NCBI GenBank assembly: GCA_021846985.1 | Contig: JAJZVX010000005.1 | Location: 121,578-185,577, forward strand | Source of the DNA: Acidobacteriota bacterium | GTDB taxonomy: Bacteria > Acidobacteriota > Terriglobia > Terriglobales > Acidobacteriaceae | Reading direction: 5' to 3' | Length of the DNA stretch: 64,000 nt | Shown here: positions 57,539-64,000 of the stretch, piece by piece | Layout of the letters: every line of letters begins with the position of its first letter | How positions within the stretch are numbered: the stretch's first letter is position 1 | Made by a program: the position numbers and the translations under genes | The notes under the pieces: generated by a model | Seen by the model: only the letters and a program-made list of their open reading frames with translations | The model's database searches: none | Told to the model about the DNA's origin: nothing

Positions 57539-58424
57539 TGACCATTATGCCAACCTTCTGGACCAGGGGCACGCTGATGCGGCGCGAAAAAACATCGTAG
57601 CCACTCCTCTCAATGCGCTTGAGCAAAGCGTGATAAATCGCCACCAGCACCCAGAGCGCGGGGCGGCTTTCGCGCTCGATCAACGGCAGCAGCCGTTGGG
57701 CGGACTGGTAGTAGCGCTCGGCCCGCGTGGCGATTGTGCTAAGAAGCGCGCGCTCGGCGGCCGAAACAGGAGCGCCCGCGGCGCGCATCCGCAGGGACTC
57801 CGGCGCGACCCCATGCGCCGCTAGATCTTCCAGCGGCAGGTAAATCCGGTTGCGGCCGGCATCCTCGGCCACATCCCGCAGGATGTTGGTGAGTTGGAAG
57901 GCAATGCCGGTCTCTTCCGCCAGTTTCTCCGCGCGCGGATCCGCGTACCCGAAGATCCGGATGCAGACCAGACCCACAACGGAAGCCACCAGATAGCAGT
58001 AGCGATAAAGGTCTTCAAAGGTGGCGTATGTGTCTGGGCCGCGCGCGGAGTCCTGCTCCAGGTCCATCGTGGTGCCCGCCACCAACTCGTCAAGCAGATG
58101 CGGAGGAATGCCGAAGCGCTGGGTGGCGTCACGCACTGCCGTAAAGACCGGACCGGCGGAGTGGCCGCCCTGGCAGAATGAATGCCACTCCGCCATCCAC
58201 TGCTCGATCCGCAGGCGGCGCTCCTCGCGCGGCATGGATTCGTCATCGGACAGATCGTCGGCCTTGCGCATGAAGGCGTAGATGGCGCAAATGGCATTGC
58301 GGCGCGGAGCAGGCAGCGCCACAAAGGCATAGTAAAAGTTCTTGGCCTCTCGCCTGGCAATCGCGCGGCAGACGGCATAAGCGTCCTTCACACGGGGCTC
58401 GTCCACTGTCAGAGCTTGACTCAC
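57498..58424 (-). CDS. hpnD: Presqualene diphosphate synthase HpnD
   Basis: HpnD condenses two farnesyl diphosphates to presqualene diphosphate. The 308 residues show both Asp-rich metal motifs of squalene/phytoene synthases: FMRKADDLSDDE and QLTNILRDVAEDAGRNRIYLP. RYCYLVASVVGLVCIRIFGY is typical of HpnD. GTG 58424 overlaps the hpnC stop by 4 nt (GTGA), so translation is coupled. Confidence 0.93.
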   Translation of the reverse strand: MSQALTVDEPRVKDAYAVCRAIARREAKNFYYAFVALPAPRRNAICAIYAFMRKADDLSDDESMPREERRLRIEQWMAEWHSFCQGGHSAGPVFTAVRDATQRFGIPPHLLDELVAGTTMDLEQDSARGPDTYATFEDLYRYCYLVASVVGLVCIRIFGYADPRAEKLAEETGIAFQLTNILRDVAEDAGRNRIYLPLEDLAAHGVAPESLRMRAAGAPVSAAERALLSTIATRAERYYQSAQRLLPLIERESRPALWVLVAIYHALLKRIERSGYDVFSRRISVPLVQKVGIMVIGLMRMALARFFS

Positions 58425-59446
58425 GCAACCGTTCCTTTGCGCTGCCGTTTCGCGCCCAGCGCGAGGGAGGACAGCAGCCGCGCGCCTAGCGCTCGCAACA
58501 CGAGCCGGGCCTTTGCGCCCTTGCCAATGGCCGGACGCGCGCGCAGCACATCATAATCCCGCCGTTCGATGGCCCGCAGGATCTCCAGTCCCCCACGGCT
58601 GAAAAGGTCCAGGTCCAATGCCAGTTCGCGGCCCACCATGTCAATCAGCGGCACCCCTCCCTCAAACATCGAGCGCGCGAAATCGACCTCGTGCCGCAGA
58701 AGCTCGCGGAACGCGGGGGTAGCAACGCCGGCGGCGATGGTCTCGTCGGTCACACCGAAGCGCCGCATCTCGTCCTGCGGAAGATAAACGCGGCCCTTGG
58801 CAAAATCCACGCGCACGTCCTGCCAGAAGTTAGCCAACTGCAAAGCCGAGCAAGTCAGATCGGAGAGCCGGAAGCGCTCCTCGCGGTCCGCCTCGCCGGC
58901 CTCGCCGCAGGCGTACAGCACCAGGCGGCCAACGGGATTGGCCGAATAGCGGCAGTAGGCCAACACCTCCTGCATCGACGCAAACCGCGTGACCGTCTGG
59001 TCCTGCCGAAACGCTACCAGCAGATCGGCAAATGGCTCCTTGGGAATGGAGCAGGCGCGAATGGTCTCGCCGAGCGCCACAAAAACCGGATGCCGCGTCC
59101 GGCCTTCATAACATGCATCCAACTCCCGGCCCCACATATCCAGAAGGGCCAGGGCCTCCGCGGGGTCGTTCACCTCGTCGCCCAGATCGTCGGAGACGCG
59201 GCAGTACGCGTAGATCGCGTGAAAATGCGGGCGCAAGGCCCGGGGAAGAAACCAGGATGCCACATGAAAATTCTCGTAGTGAGACTCAGCCAGTTGCCTG
59301 CACCACGCGCGCGCTTCCTGGAGCGAAGGCGCCACCTTCGGAATGCGATAACTGGCCGGCAACGCCGACCAGCCCCGCGCAACCAGGTTCTCGGAGGCTG
59401 GCAAAGGATTCCCCGCCTTTAGCGTTTCGGAGGACATAGCTTCCAT
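58421..59446 (-). CDS. hpnC: Hydroxysqualene synthase HpnC
   Basis: HpnC turns presqualene diphosphate into hydroxysqualene. The 341-residue protein has AIYAYCRVSDDLGDEVND as first Asp motif and LQLANFWQDVRVDFAKGRVYLP as second; LCNFWQD-type sequence with Asn-Phe-Trp distinguishes HpnC from HpnD. The N-terminus has YRIPKVAPSLQEARAWCRQLAESHYENF. Start is ATG 59446 or ATG 59437. It begins 1 nt after the stop of the dehydrogenase upstream. Confidence 0.93.
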   Translation of the reverse strand: MEAMSSETLKAGNPLPASENLVARGWSALPASYRIPKVAPSLQEARAWCRQLAESHYENFHVASWFLPRALRPHFHAIYAYCRVSDDLGDEVNDPAEALALLDMWGRELDACYEGRTRHPVFVALGETIRACSIPKEPFADLLVAFRQDQTVTRFASMQEVLAYCRYSANPVGRLVLYACGEAGEADREERFRLSDLTCSALQLANFWQDVRVDFAKGRVYLPQDEMRRFGVTDETIAAGVATPAFRELLRHEVDFARSMFEGGVPLIDMVGRELALDLDLFSRGGLEILRAIERRDYDVLRARPAIGKGAKARLVLRALGARLLSSLALGAKRQRKGTVA

Positions 59447-59447
59447 T

Positions 59448-60689
59448 TTAAGGAACGATGGCCGTCTTGATTTCGGCGTTTCTGTGCATCAACTTCTCAA
59501 AGACACGATTGAGTTCGTAGAGGCGCGCGCGGCCTGTAATGAATGCGCCGGCCTGGAAGCGTCCGCTCGCAATCAGATCCAGCGCTTTACGACAAATGGC
59601 GGGCGTGTGGTGGAACGTGGCCTTCAGCGTCATATCGCCGTAATGGATGCGATTGGTGTCCAGGCTGACGCGCGTGCCCACGGCGCAGCCGCCAAAAAAG
59701 TTCACGGTTCCACCTTTGCGCACGATTTCCAGAGCCTCTTCCCAGGCCTCCGGCAGGCCCACAGCCTCGATGGCGATATCCACGCCACGCTCATTCTCGG
59801 TAAGTTCCCGGGTTTCTTTGATGGCTTTGCGGATGGTTGGAGCTTTGACCACATGCGCGGCGCCCAACTGCTGAGCGGCATCCGCCTGGCCGTCGTGCCT
59901 TACGATTGCAATTACGTTGCAACCGGCCAGGGCAGCCACATGCACCATCATCAAGCCCAGCGGGCCGCCGCCAATGACGGCCACCGTGTCGCCGGGGTGC
60001 GGGTTTGAGTCCTCGAATCCATGCACGGCGCAGGCCAGCGGCTCGGTCAGGGCGGCATGCTCCAGTGGAACATGGGCGGGCACGAGGAGAGTATTTTTGG
60101 CGACAATCCGCGCCGGAATCCGGATGAACTCGGCATAGGCGCCGTTGTTGAAGAGCAGGTCGTCGCACAGGTTTTCCTGGTCCCGTTTGCAGAAGTAGCA
60201 CTCACCGCAGGGGGCCGAGTTGAGGGCGACGACGCGGCTTCCGGCGGGAAATCCCTCGACGCCCTCGCCAGCTTGAACCACGGTGCCGGCAAGTTCATGG
60301 CCGAAGAGCGCCGGGGGCACGATCATGCGCGCGTGGTAGCCGCGGCGAAAGACCTTCAAATCCGTTCCGCATGTGAGCGCGGCCCCCACCTGCACGATGA
60401 TCTCGCCCGGCGCGGCTTGCGGGACCGGCACATCTTCGATGCGGATGTCCTCGCGGCCATGCAGCACCGCGGCCTGCATCGTTCCCTGGCCCAAGCGGCG
60501 AGCCGACTCGACCGTGTTGCGGCCGACCTCGATGACCTCTTCGACGGTATTCCTGCCCACGTGCAGGACTTCTTCGACCGTGTTGCGGCCAACCTGAAGG
60601 ACATCTTCCACGGTGTCGCGGCCGACCTGAAGGACATCTTCGACCGTCGTGCGGCCGCGTTGGATGGCATCCTTTACCGATTTTGGCAT
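59448..60689 (-). CDS. Zinc-dependent MDR dehydrogenase with five N-terminal 11-residue repeats
   Basis: The last ~340 of the 413 residues form a medium-chain dehydrogenase. Catalytic zinc residues lie in LTCGTDLKVF and FGHELAGTVV, structural zinc Cys in CGECYFCKRDQENLC, and the NAD(P) loop in AVIGGGPLGLMM. Residues 12-66 are five 11-residue repeats of the form G-R-x-T-V-E-x-V-x-x-V, an amphipathic helix unlike anything in the family. GGAGGAG stands 4 nt before ATG 60689. It lies between the second dehydrogenase and hpnC on one transcript. A polyol/aldose or ribosylhopane substrate is inferred from place only. Confidence 0.88.
   Translation of the reverse strand: MPKSVKDAIQRGRTTVEDVLQVGRDTVEDVLQVGRNTVEEVLHVGRNTVEEVIEVGRNTVESARRLGQGTMQAAVLHGREDIRIEDVPVPQAAPGEIIVQVGAALTCGTDLKVFRRGYHARMIVPPALFGHELAGTVVQAGEGVEGFPAGSRVVALNSAPCGECYFCKRDQENLCDDLLFNNGAYAEFIRIPARIVAKNTLLVPAHVPLEHAALTEPLACAVHGFEDSNPHPGDTVAVIGGGPLGLMMVHVAALAGCNVIAIVRHDGQADAAQQLGAAHVVKAPTIRKAIKETRELTENERGVDIAIEAVGLPEAWEEALEIVRKGGTVNFFGGCAVGTRVSLDTNRIHYGDMTLKATFHHTPAICRKALDLIASGRFQAGAFITGRARLYELNRVFEKLMHRNAEIKTAIVP
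60492..60656 (-). repeat. Five tandem 33-bp repeats encoding 11-residue units
   Basis: Five in-frame 33-bp units encode GRTTVEDVLQV, GRDTVEDVLQV, GRNTVEEVLHV, GRNTVEEVIEV and GRNTVESARRL. The first units are nearly identical in DNA, and the last has decayed, as expected from unit duplication. An 11-residue period suits a long straight helix or hendecad coiled coil. Confidence 0.9.
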
Positions 60690-60804
60690 CGACTCCTCCA
60701 GCGGCTTCGGGGTTGTCCGGTTGCGGAGCCGCCGCATTTGAGAGGCCCGGTCCGTAAGGAGGGGCCTGCGAGAGGGACGCCGAAGGCGCCCGGCAAAGAA
60801 TGCA

Positions 60805-61935
60805 TCAGCTTCCGCCTGCGCCGGGGACCGGCTCAATCATCACCTTCATGGAGTCCGGCCGGGGATTCGAAGCCACTTCGATGGCCGCCACCGCGTGGTC
60901 AAGCGCAAAGCGGTGCGAGATTAACTGCGTCAGATCGAAGCCGCCGTGGAAGCCGCCAAAGACCAATTCCAGAACCTCATCGAGAATCGTGAACGAGGAT
61001 GAGTATGAACCCAGAAGCGTCTTTTCGTCCATGCAAATGGCGGCAGGGTCGATGGTTGCCTCGCCATGCTGGGTTTGGGCAAAGAGCATGACGCGCCCGC
61101 CGGGCCGCGCCGCGTCCATGGCCGTCCGAATCAGGGAGTTGCCTCCCACGGCCAGAATCACGGCGTCTGCGCCGCGGCCTTCCGTCTGCGAGCGGACGCG
61201 CTGCACTACATCCTCGCTGCCTGCGTGAATGGGATGACGCAGCCCAAACCGGGCGGCGACGGCATGCCGCTCCGGATAGAGATCGGAAGTTAGCACACGC
61301 GCTCCTGTTCGCAGGGCAAGGGCCGCGTGCATCAATCCGATCGGCCCCTGGCCGATCACCAGGACGGTTTCATCGGGGGTCAGGTTCAGCGCCTTGACCC
61401 CTTTCAGGATGGTGTTGACCGGCTCAGCAAAGGCCGCCTGCTCGAAGGGAACGCCATCGGGAATGGCGACGACCCCACCCAGTTCCACAATCCAGTCCAT
61501 CACGCGGATGTACTGAGCAAAACCGCCGCCGGAAGGCTCAAAAGCGGCTGTCGAGCCGACTTTCTTGTAGGTGAGGCACTGCGCCGGGGTTTGCTTGCGG
61601 CAGTAATAACAGTGGCCGCATGGAACATGGTGAAAGACGACAACGCGCTGGCCGGGGTGGAAGCGCGCGACCCCAGCGCCTACTCGAACGACGGTACCGG
61701 CCATCTCGTGGCCAAAGATGCGCGGGGCCGAGTGGGAGCCGGTGTGAATTTTTTTGAGGTCGGTGCCGCAGATGCCGCAGGTGGCGATCTTGACCAGCAG
61801 TTCGCCAGGACCGATGGCCGGAACCGCAACCGTCTCGATCCGGACATCGTTGACGCCGCGATAGACCGCGGCTTGCATGTTGGATGGAATTTCCTGTCCG
61901 GCCTGGCATTCAGCGTCTGAGAGTTGATTCGCCAT
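60805..61935 (-). CDS. Zinc-dependent MDR dehydrogenase in the hopanoid operon
   Basis: The 376-residue enzyme has ATCGICGTDLKKIHTGSHSA and FGHEMAGTVVRVGAG for catalytic zinc, CGHCYYCRKQTPAQC for structural zinc and VLVIGQGPIGLMHAALAL for the cofactor. It resembles sorbitol/threonine-type dehydrogenases. ATG 61935 overlaps the end of hpnG by 26 nt. The stop is followed by a 115-nt spacer before the second dehydrogenase. It is a candidate for reduction or oxidation of the hopanoid ribose side chain (inference). Confidence 0.88.
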   Translation of the reverse strand: MANQLSDAECQAGQEIPSNMQAAVYRGVNDVRIETVAVPAIGPGELLVKIATCGICGTDLKKIHTGSHSAPRIFGHEMAGTVVRVGAGVARFHPGQRVVVFHHVPCGHCYYCRKQTPAQCLTYKKVGSTAAFEPSGGGFAQYIRVMDWIVELGGVVAIPDGVPFEQAAFAEPVNTILKGVKALNLTPDETVLVIGQGPIGLMHAALALRTGARVLTSDLYPERHAVAARFGLRHPIHAGSEDVVQRVRSQTEGRGADAVILAVGGNSLIRTAMDAARPGGRVMLFAQTQHGEATIDPAAICMDEKTLLGSYSSSFTILDEVLELVFGGFHGGFDLTQLISHRFALDHAVAAIEVASNPRPDSMKVMIEPVPGAGGS

Positions 61936-62632
61936 TCTGTTTTCCGATGTAGCCTCTTTCGTCAAGAAGATCCGGCAGATGAACCGCCAAACCCCGGGAA
62001 GCCTTTTTACTATTCTCGCCCATCCGGACAAGCGCGCGCCAATATGCGGGCCGGGGCAGGAGATAGGCAAGCAATCGGCCAAGGTGGAGATGCCCGGCAG
62101 GGGAGAGGAAACGGTTGAAATCGGGGAGCGTGTCGTCCCAGGCGTCGCTGACGCCCTTGACGCAATAGAACGGGATGCCCCGCATGGCCGCCAGCCGGGC
62201 AACCGCCGCCGCTTCCATATCCACAAGCCCGGCGCCGTAGGCCGCGGCAAGGCGGCGTTTCTCGGCGGCATCGGCGACCCGCGGGCTCGTGACGAGCCAG
62301 AGTTCCTCCGAGCAGCGGGCAACCCGAAAGCGCTCGCCAGTCTGGCAGTCGATCACACCGGAAGGGCGGAAGGTGGCGCCGGCACGGAATCGCGGAGCGA
62401 GGGCGCCGGCCCAGCCGGCCGAGACAGCGATGGTGACCGCACCGTCCTTTTCGATCTCCGCGAAGGCGCGGGTGGCGGCGGCCTGGCCGGCTCCGGCGCA
62501 GGCGGCAACCCACTCGCGCTGGTCGCGGCGGAGATGCCAGAGATCGACGCCATTGCGGCGCTGGCGCTGCCAGCCGCGCACCAGCGGCTTGAGCTCGCCG
62601 GGCATGGCGGCGATGATGGCGGCACGAGTCAT
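61910..62632 (-). CDS. hpnG: Hopanoid-associated phosphorylase HpnG
   Basis: HpnG removes adenine from adenosylhopane, giving the ribosyl side-chain precursor. The 240-residue nucleoside-phosphorylase-like protein has AIIAAMPGELKPLVRGW, ACAGAGQAAATRAF, VSAGWAGALAP, the substrate motif LVDMEAAAVARLAAMRGIPFYCVKGVSDAWDD and a basic end. ATG 62632 overlaps the hpnA stop by 4 nt. The identification is from motif and neighbours; a stand-alone nucleosidase is less likely. Confidence 0.88.
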   Translation of the reverse strand: MTRAAIIAAMPGELKPLVRGWQRQRRNGVDLWHLRRDQREWVAACAGAGQAAATRAFAEIEKDGAVTIAVSAGWAGALAPRFRAGATFRPSGVIDCQTGERFRVARCSEELWLVTSPRVADAAEKRRLAAAYGAGLVDMEAAAVARLAAMRGIPFYCVKGVSDAWDDTLPDFNRFLSPAGHLHLGRLLAYLLPRPAYWRALVRMGENSKKASRGLAVHLPDLLDERGYIGKQNGESTLRR

Positions 62633-63630
62633 GGGCGGACTGCGGGCGCGTAGCCGTGGGAGCAGAACCACTCGATGGCCGCGCGCATGGCGGGGTAGAC
62701 GGGCAGGATGCGGAAGCCCAGCTCGGCCTGGGCGTGGGCGGAGGAAGCATACATCTTTTTGCGGCCCATGCGGACCTCTTCCAGGGTGGCGCGGGGCTCT
62801 TTGCCGCGGATGCGGCCGGTGATCCACTCCTCAAAGAAGGCATAGGTGGCGGCGACGGCGAAGGGAATCTTCACGGTGGGCGAGGGGATGCCGGTGATGG
62901 CCGACATTTTGTCAAGGATCTGCTTGAGGGTGAGGTTTTCACCGCCGAGGATGTAGCGGTGGCCGGGCTGGCCTTTGGTGAGGGCCAGAACGTGGGCGCG
63001 GGCGACCTCTGAGACGTCGACAAGATTGAGGCCGGTATCCATGTAGGCGGGGAATCTGCGGTTGAGGAAGTCGACGAAGATGCGGCCGGTGGGCGTGGGC
63101 TTGCGGTCGTTGGGGCCGATGGGCGTGGTGGGATTGAGGATGACGAGGTGCTGGCCGCGCTGGGCAGCGGCGATGGCCTGCTGCTCCGCGAGGAACTTGG
63201 AGCGCTTGTAGTGGCCAACCATGTCGGCCAGGGAGACGGGCGTGTCTTCGTTGATGACGATGCCGTCGGCGCGGAAGTGCATCGTGGCGACGCTCGACGT
63301 ATAGACGACGCGCGGAACGCCGGCCTGGCGGGCGGCATCGAGCAGGTCGCGGGTGCCCTGGACGTTGGCGCGGTACATGGAGCCTGGATCGCGAATCCAG
63401 AGGCGGTAATCGGCGGCGACGTGGACGACGGCATCGCAGCCGGCGAGCGCGGGGCGGATGGATTCCGGATCGGTGAGGTCGCCAACGCAGGTTTCACCCT
63501 GAATGCCTTCGAGATTGGCGAGATTGGAGGACTTGCGGATGAGCAGGCGAAGCCTGGCACCTTCGGCGGCGAGCGCCCTGGCTACATGGTGACCGACGAA
63601 TCCTGTGGCGCCGGTGACAAAGACATTCAT
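62629..63630 (-). CDS. hpnA: Hopanoid-associated NAD-dependent sugar epimerase HpnA
   Basis: This 333-residue extended SDR has FVTGATGFVGHHVARALAAEG, the family-typical VHVAADYRLWIRDP, and the active pair in YKRSKFLAEQQ. LNPTTPIGPNDRKPTPTGRI and HRYILGGENLTLKQIL are typical of HpnA. Its exact reaction is not established; it belongs to hopanoid clusters. It is the first gene of the operon hpnA-hpnG-dehydrogenase-dehydrogenase-hpnC-hpnD-hpnE. ATG 63630 fits the usual N-terminus MNVFVTGATGFVG. Confidence 0.92.
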   Translation of the reverse strand: MNVFVTGATGFVGHHVARALAAEGARLRLLIRKSSNLANLEGIQGETCVGDLTDPESIRPALAGCDAVVHVAADYRLWIRDPGSMYRANVQGTRDLLDAARQAGVPRVVYTSSVATMHFRADGIVINEDTPVSLADMVGHYKRSKFLAEQQAIAAAQRGQHLVILNPTTPIGPNDRKPTPTGRIFVDFLNRRFPAYMDTGLNLVDVSEVARAHVLALTKGQPGHRYILGGENLTLKQILDKMSAITGIPSPTVKIPFAVAATYAFFEEWITGRIRGKEPRATLEEVRMGRKKMYASSAHAQAELGFRILPVYPAMRAAIEWFCSHGYAPAVRP

Positions 63631-63844
63631 AAGAAGATGCTCTCGGCGAATCCTCATTCTACTGGAACGAGGCTGGCACGGGCTGGGACCGTTCTGGCAA
63701 ACGGAGCCAACCGGAGGCGATCCGCGCACGATGCGTCGCGTTTATTTCGCAGAAAAGAGCGGTATTTTTCGCTCATTTCCGGGGCCTTTGTACTACGTCA
63801 TGGTATAGAAAGAGACGTTTTCTTTTGTTTTCAAATATTTGAGT

Positions 63845-63886
63845 TATACCCCACTGGGGTATAGGGGGGGGTAGGGACTCCCTACC
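63845..63886. promoter_or_regulatory. Two adjacent perfect palindromes upstream of hpnA, with a G-rich link
   Basis: The first palindrome (63845-63863) has 8-bp arms TATACCCC and GGGGTATA around ACT. The second (63870-63886) has arms GGTAGGGA and TCCCTACC around one base. A run of G joins them. The first resembles operators of the CsoR/RcnR copper-sensor family (TACCC...GGGTA), but no such regulator is visible. The rest of 63631-64000 contains no supported gene. Confidence 0.5.
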
Positions 63887-64000
63887 ATTTGTCAACTTTT
63901 GAGCAGTAGGGACCCGGCCGCCGATCAGGGGGCCGACGAGCCACTGCGGTCAAGCGGCCCTGCGCTGGGGATCGTAAAGGGTTCGTGTGGTGAGCATGGA

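Noticed and set aside
60481..60660. 33-bp repeats as a CRISPR array
   Set aside because: Units are directly adjacent without spacers and stay in frame within a coding sequence, so they are protein repeats.
63890..63895. Minus-strand TTGACA near the palindromes as -35 element for hpnA
   Set aside because: No acceptable -10 hexamer at 16-18 nt spacing; the expected place is a G/C run.

Overview
The window looks like a chromosomal segment of a diderm, GC-rich soil-type bacterium, most likely an acidobacterium (Terriglobia-like). The basis is mixed. Large TonB-dependent receptors with carboxypeptidase-regulatory N-domains, an LPS gene (lpxD), a PagL-type lipid A deacylase and a complete squalene/hopanoid block are read directly. 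The Acidobacteriota assignment is an inference from this combination and from the receptor style; no 16S rRNA gene is present.

Layout. 0-5 kb: 3' part of a TonB-dependent receptor, a glycosyltransferase, a frameshifted DoxX gene and a zinc-ribbon protein. 5-16.9 kb: housekeeping and envelope genes (a tRNA nucleotidyltransferase-like protein with an acidic/basic tail, lpxD, ftcD, pagL-like, yebC, purQ, a CpsB-type phosphatase, an SDR). 17-19.4 kb: groES-groL with a sigma70 promoter, a degenerate CIRCE operator and an unusual inverted array of 7-nt repeats between the two genes. 20-23 kb: a BtuB-like receptor behind a cobalamin riboswitch. 23.1-23.9 kb: tRNA-Arg(CCT) with a decayed tyrosine-recombinase gene beside it.

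24-39 kb is a catabolic region for uronates and related sugar acids: uronate isomerase, three mannonate-dehydratase-like proteins of two unrelated folds (all with twin-arginine signals), an RraA-like protein with a signal peptide, two sugar/acid MFS permeases, a Gfo/Idh/MocA oxidoreductase and a TIM-barrel isomerase. hutH with a divergent Lrp-type regulator lies inside it; ftcD, a later step of histidine breakdown, is about 20 kb away.

39-50 kb is mostly housekeeping: uvrA, lgt, hpt, ispG, queF, two MFS/TPR-type genes and an SprT-like metalloprotein. 50-56 kb holds a tight operon of HlyD-type adaptor, TPR protein, TolC-type outer membrane protein and HpnJ radical SAM protein, then a pair of half-size EamA proteins. 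56-63.6 kb, on the opposite strand, is hpnA-hpnG-(two zinc dehydrogenases)-hpnC-hpnD-hpnE. Together these genes make isoprenoid precursor (ispG), squalene (hpnC/D/E) and hopanoid side chains (hpnG/J). Squalene-hopene cyclase and hpnH are not in the window. The most interesting new material is the two dehydrogenases inside the hopanoid operon, one with five 11-residue N-terminal repeats, and the HpnJ-linked export operon. The right edge holds two adjacent perfect palindromes next to hpnA.
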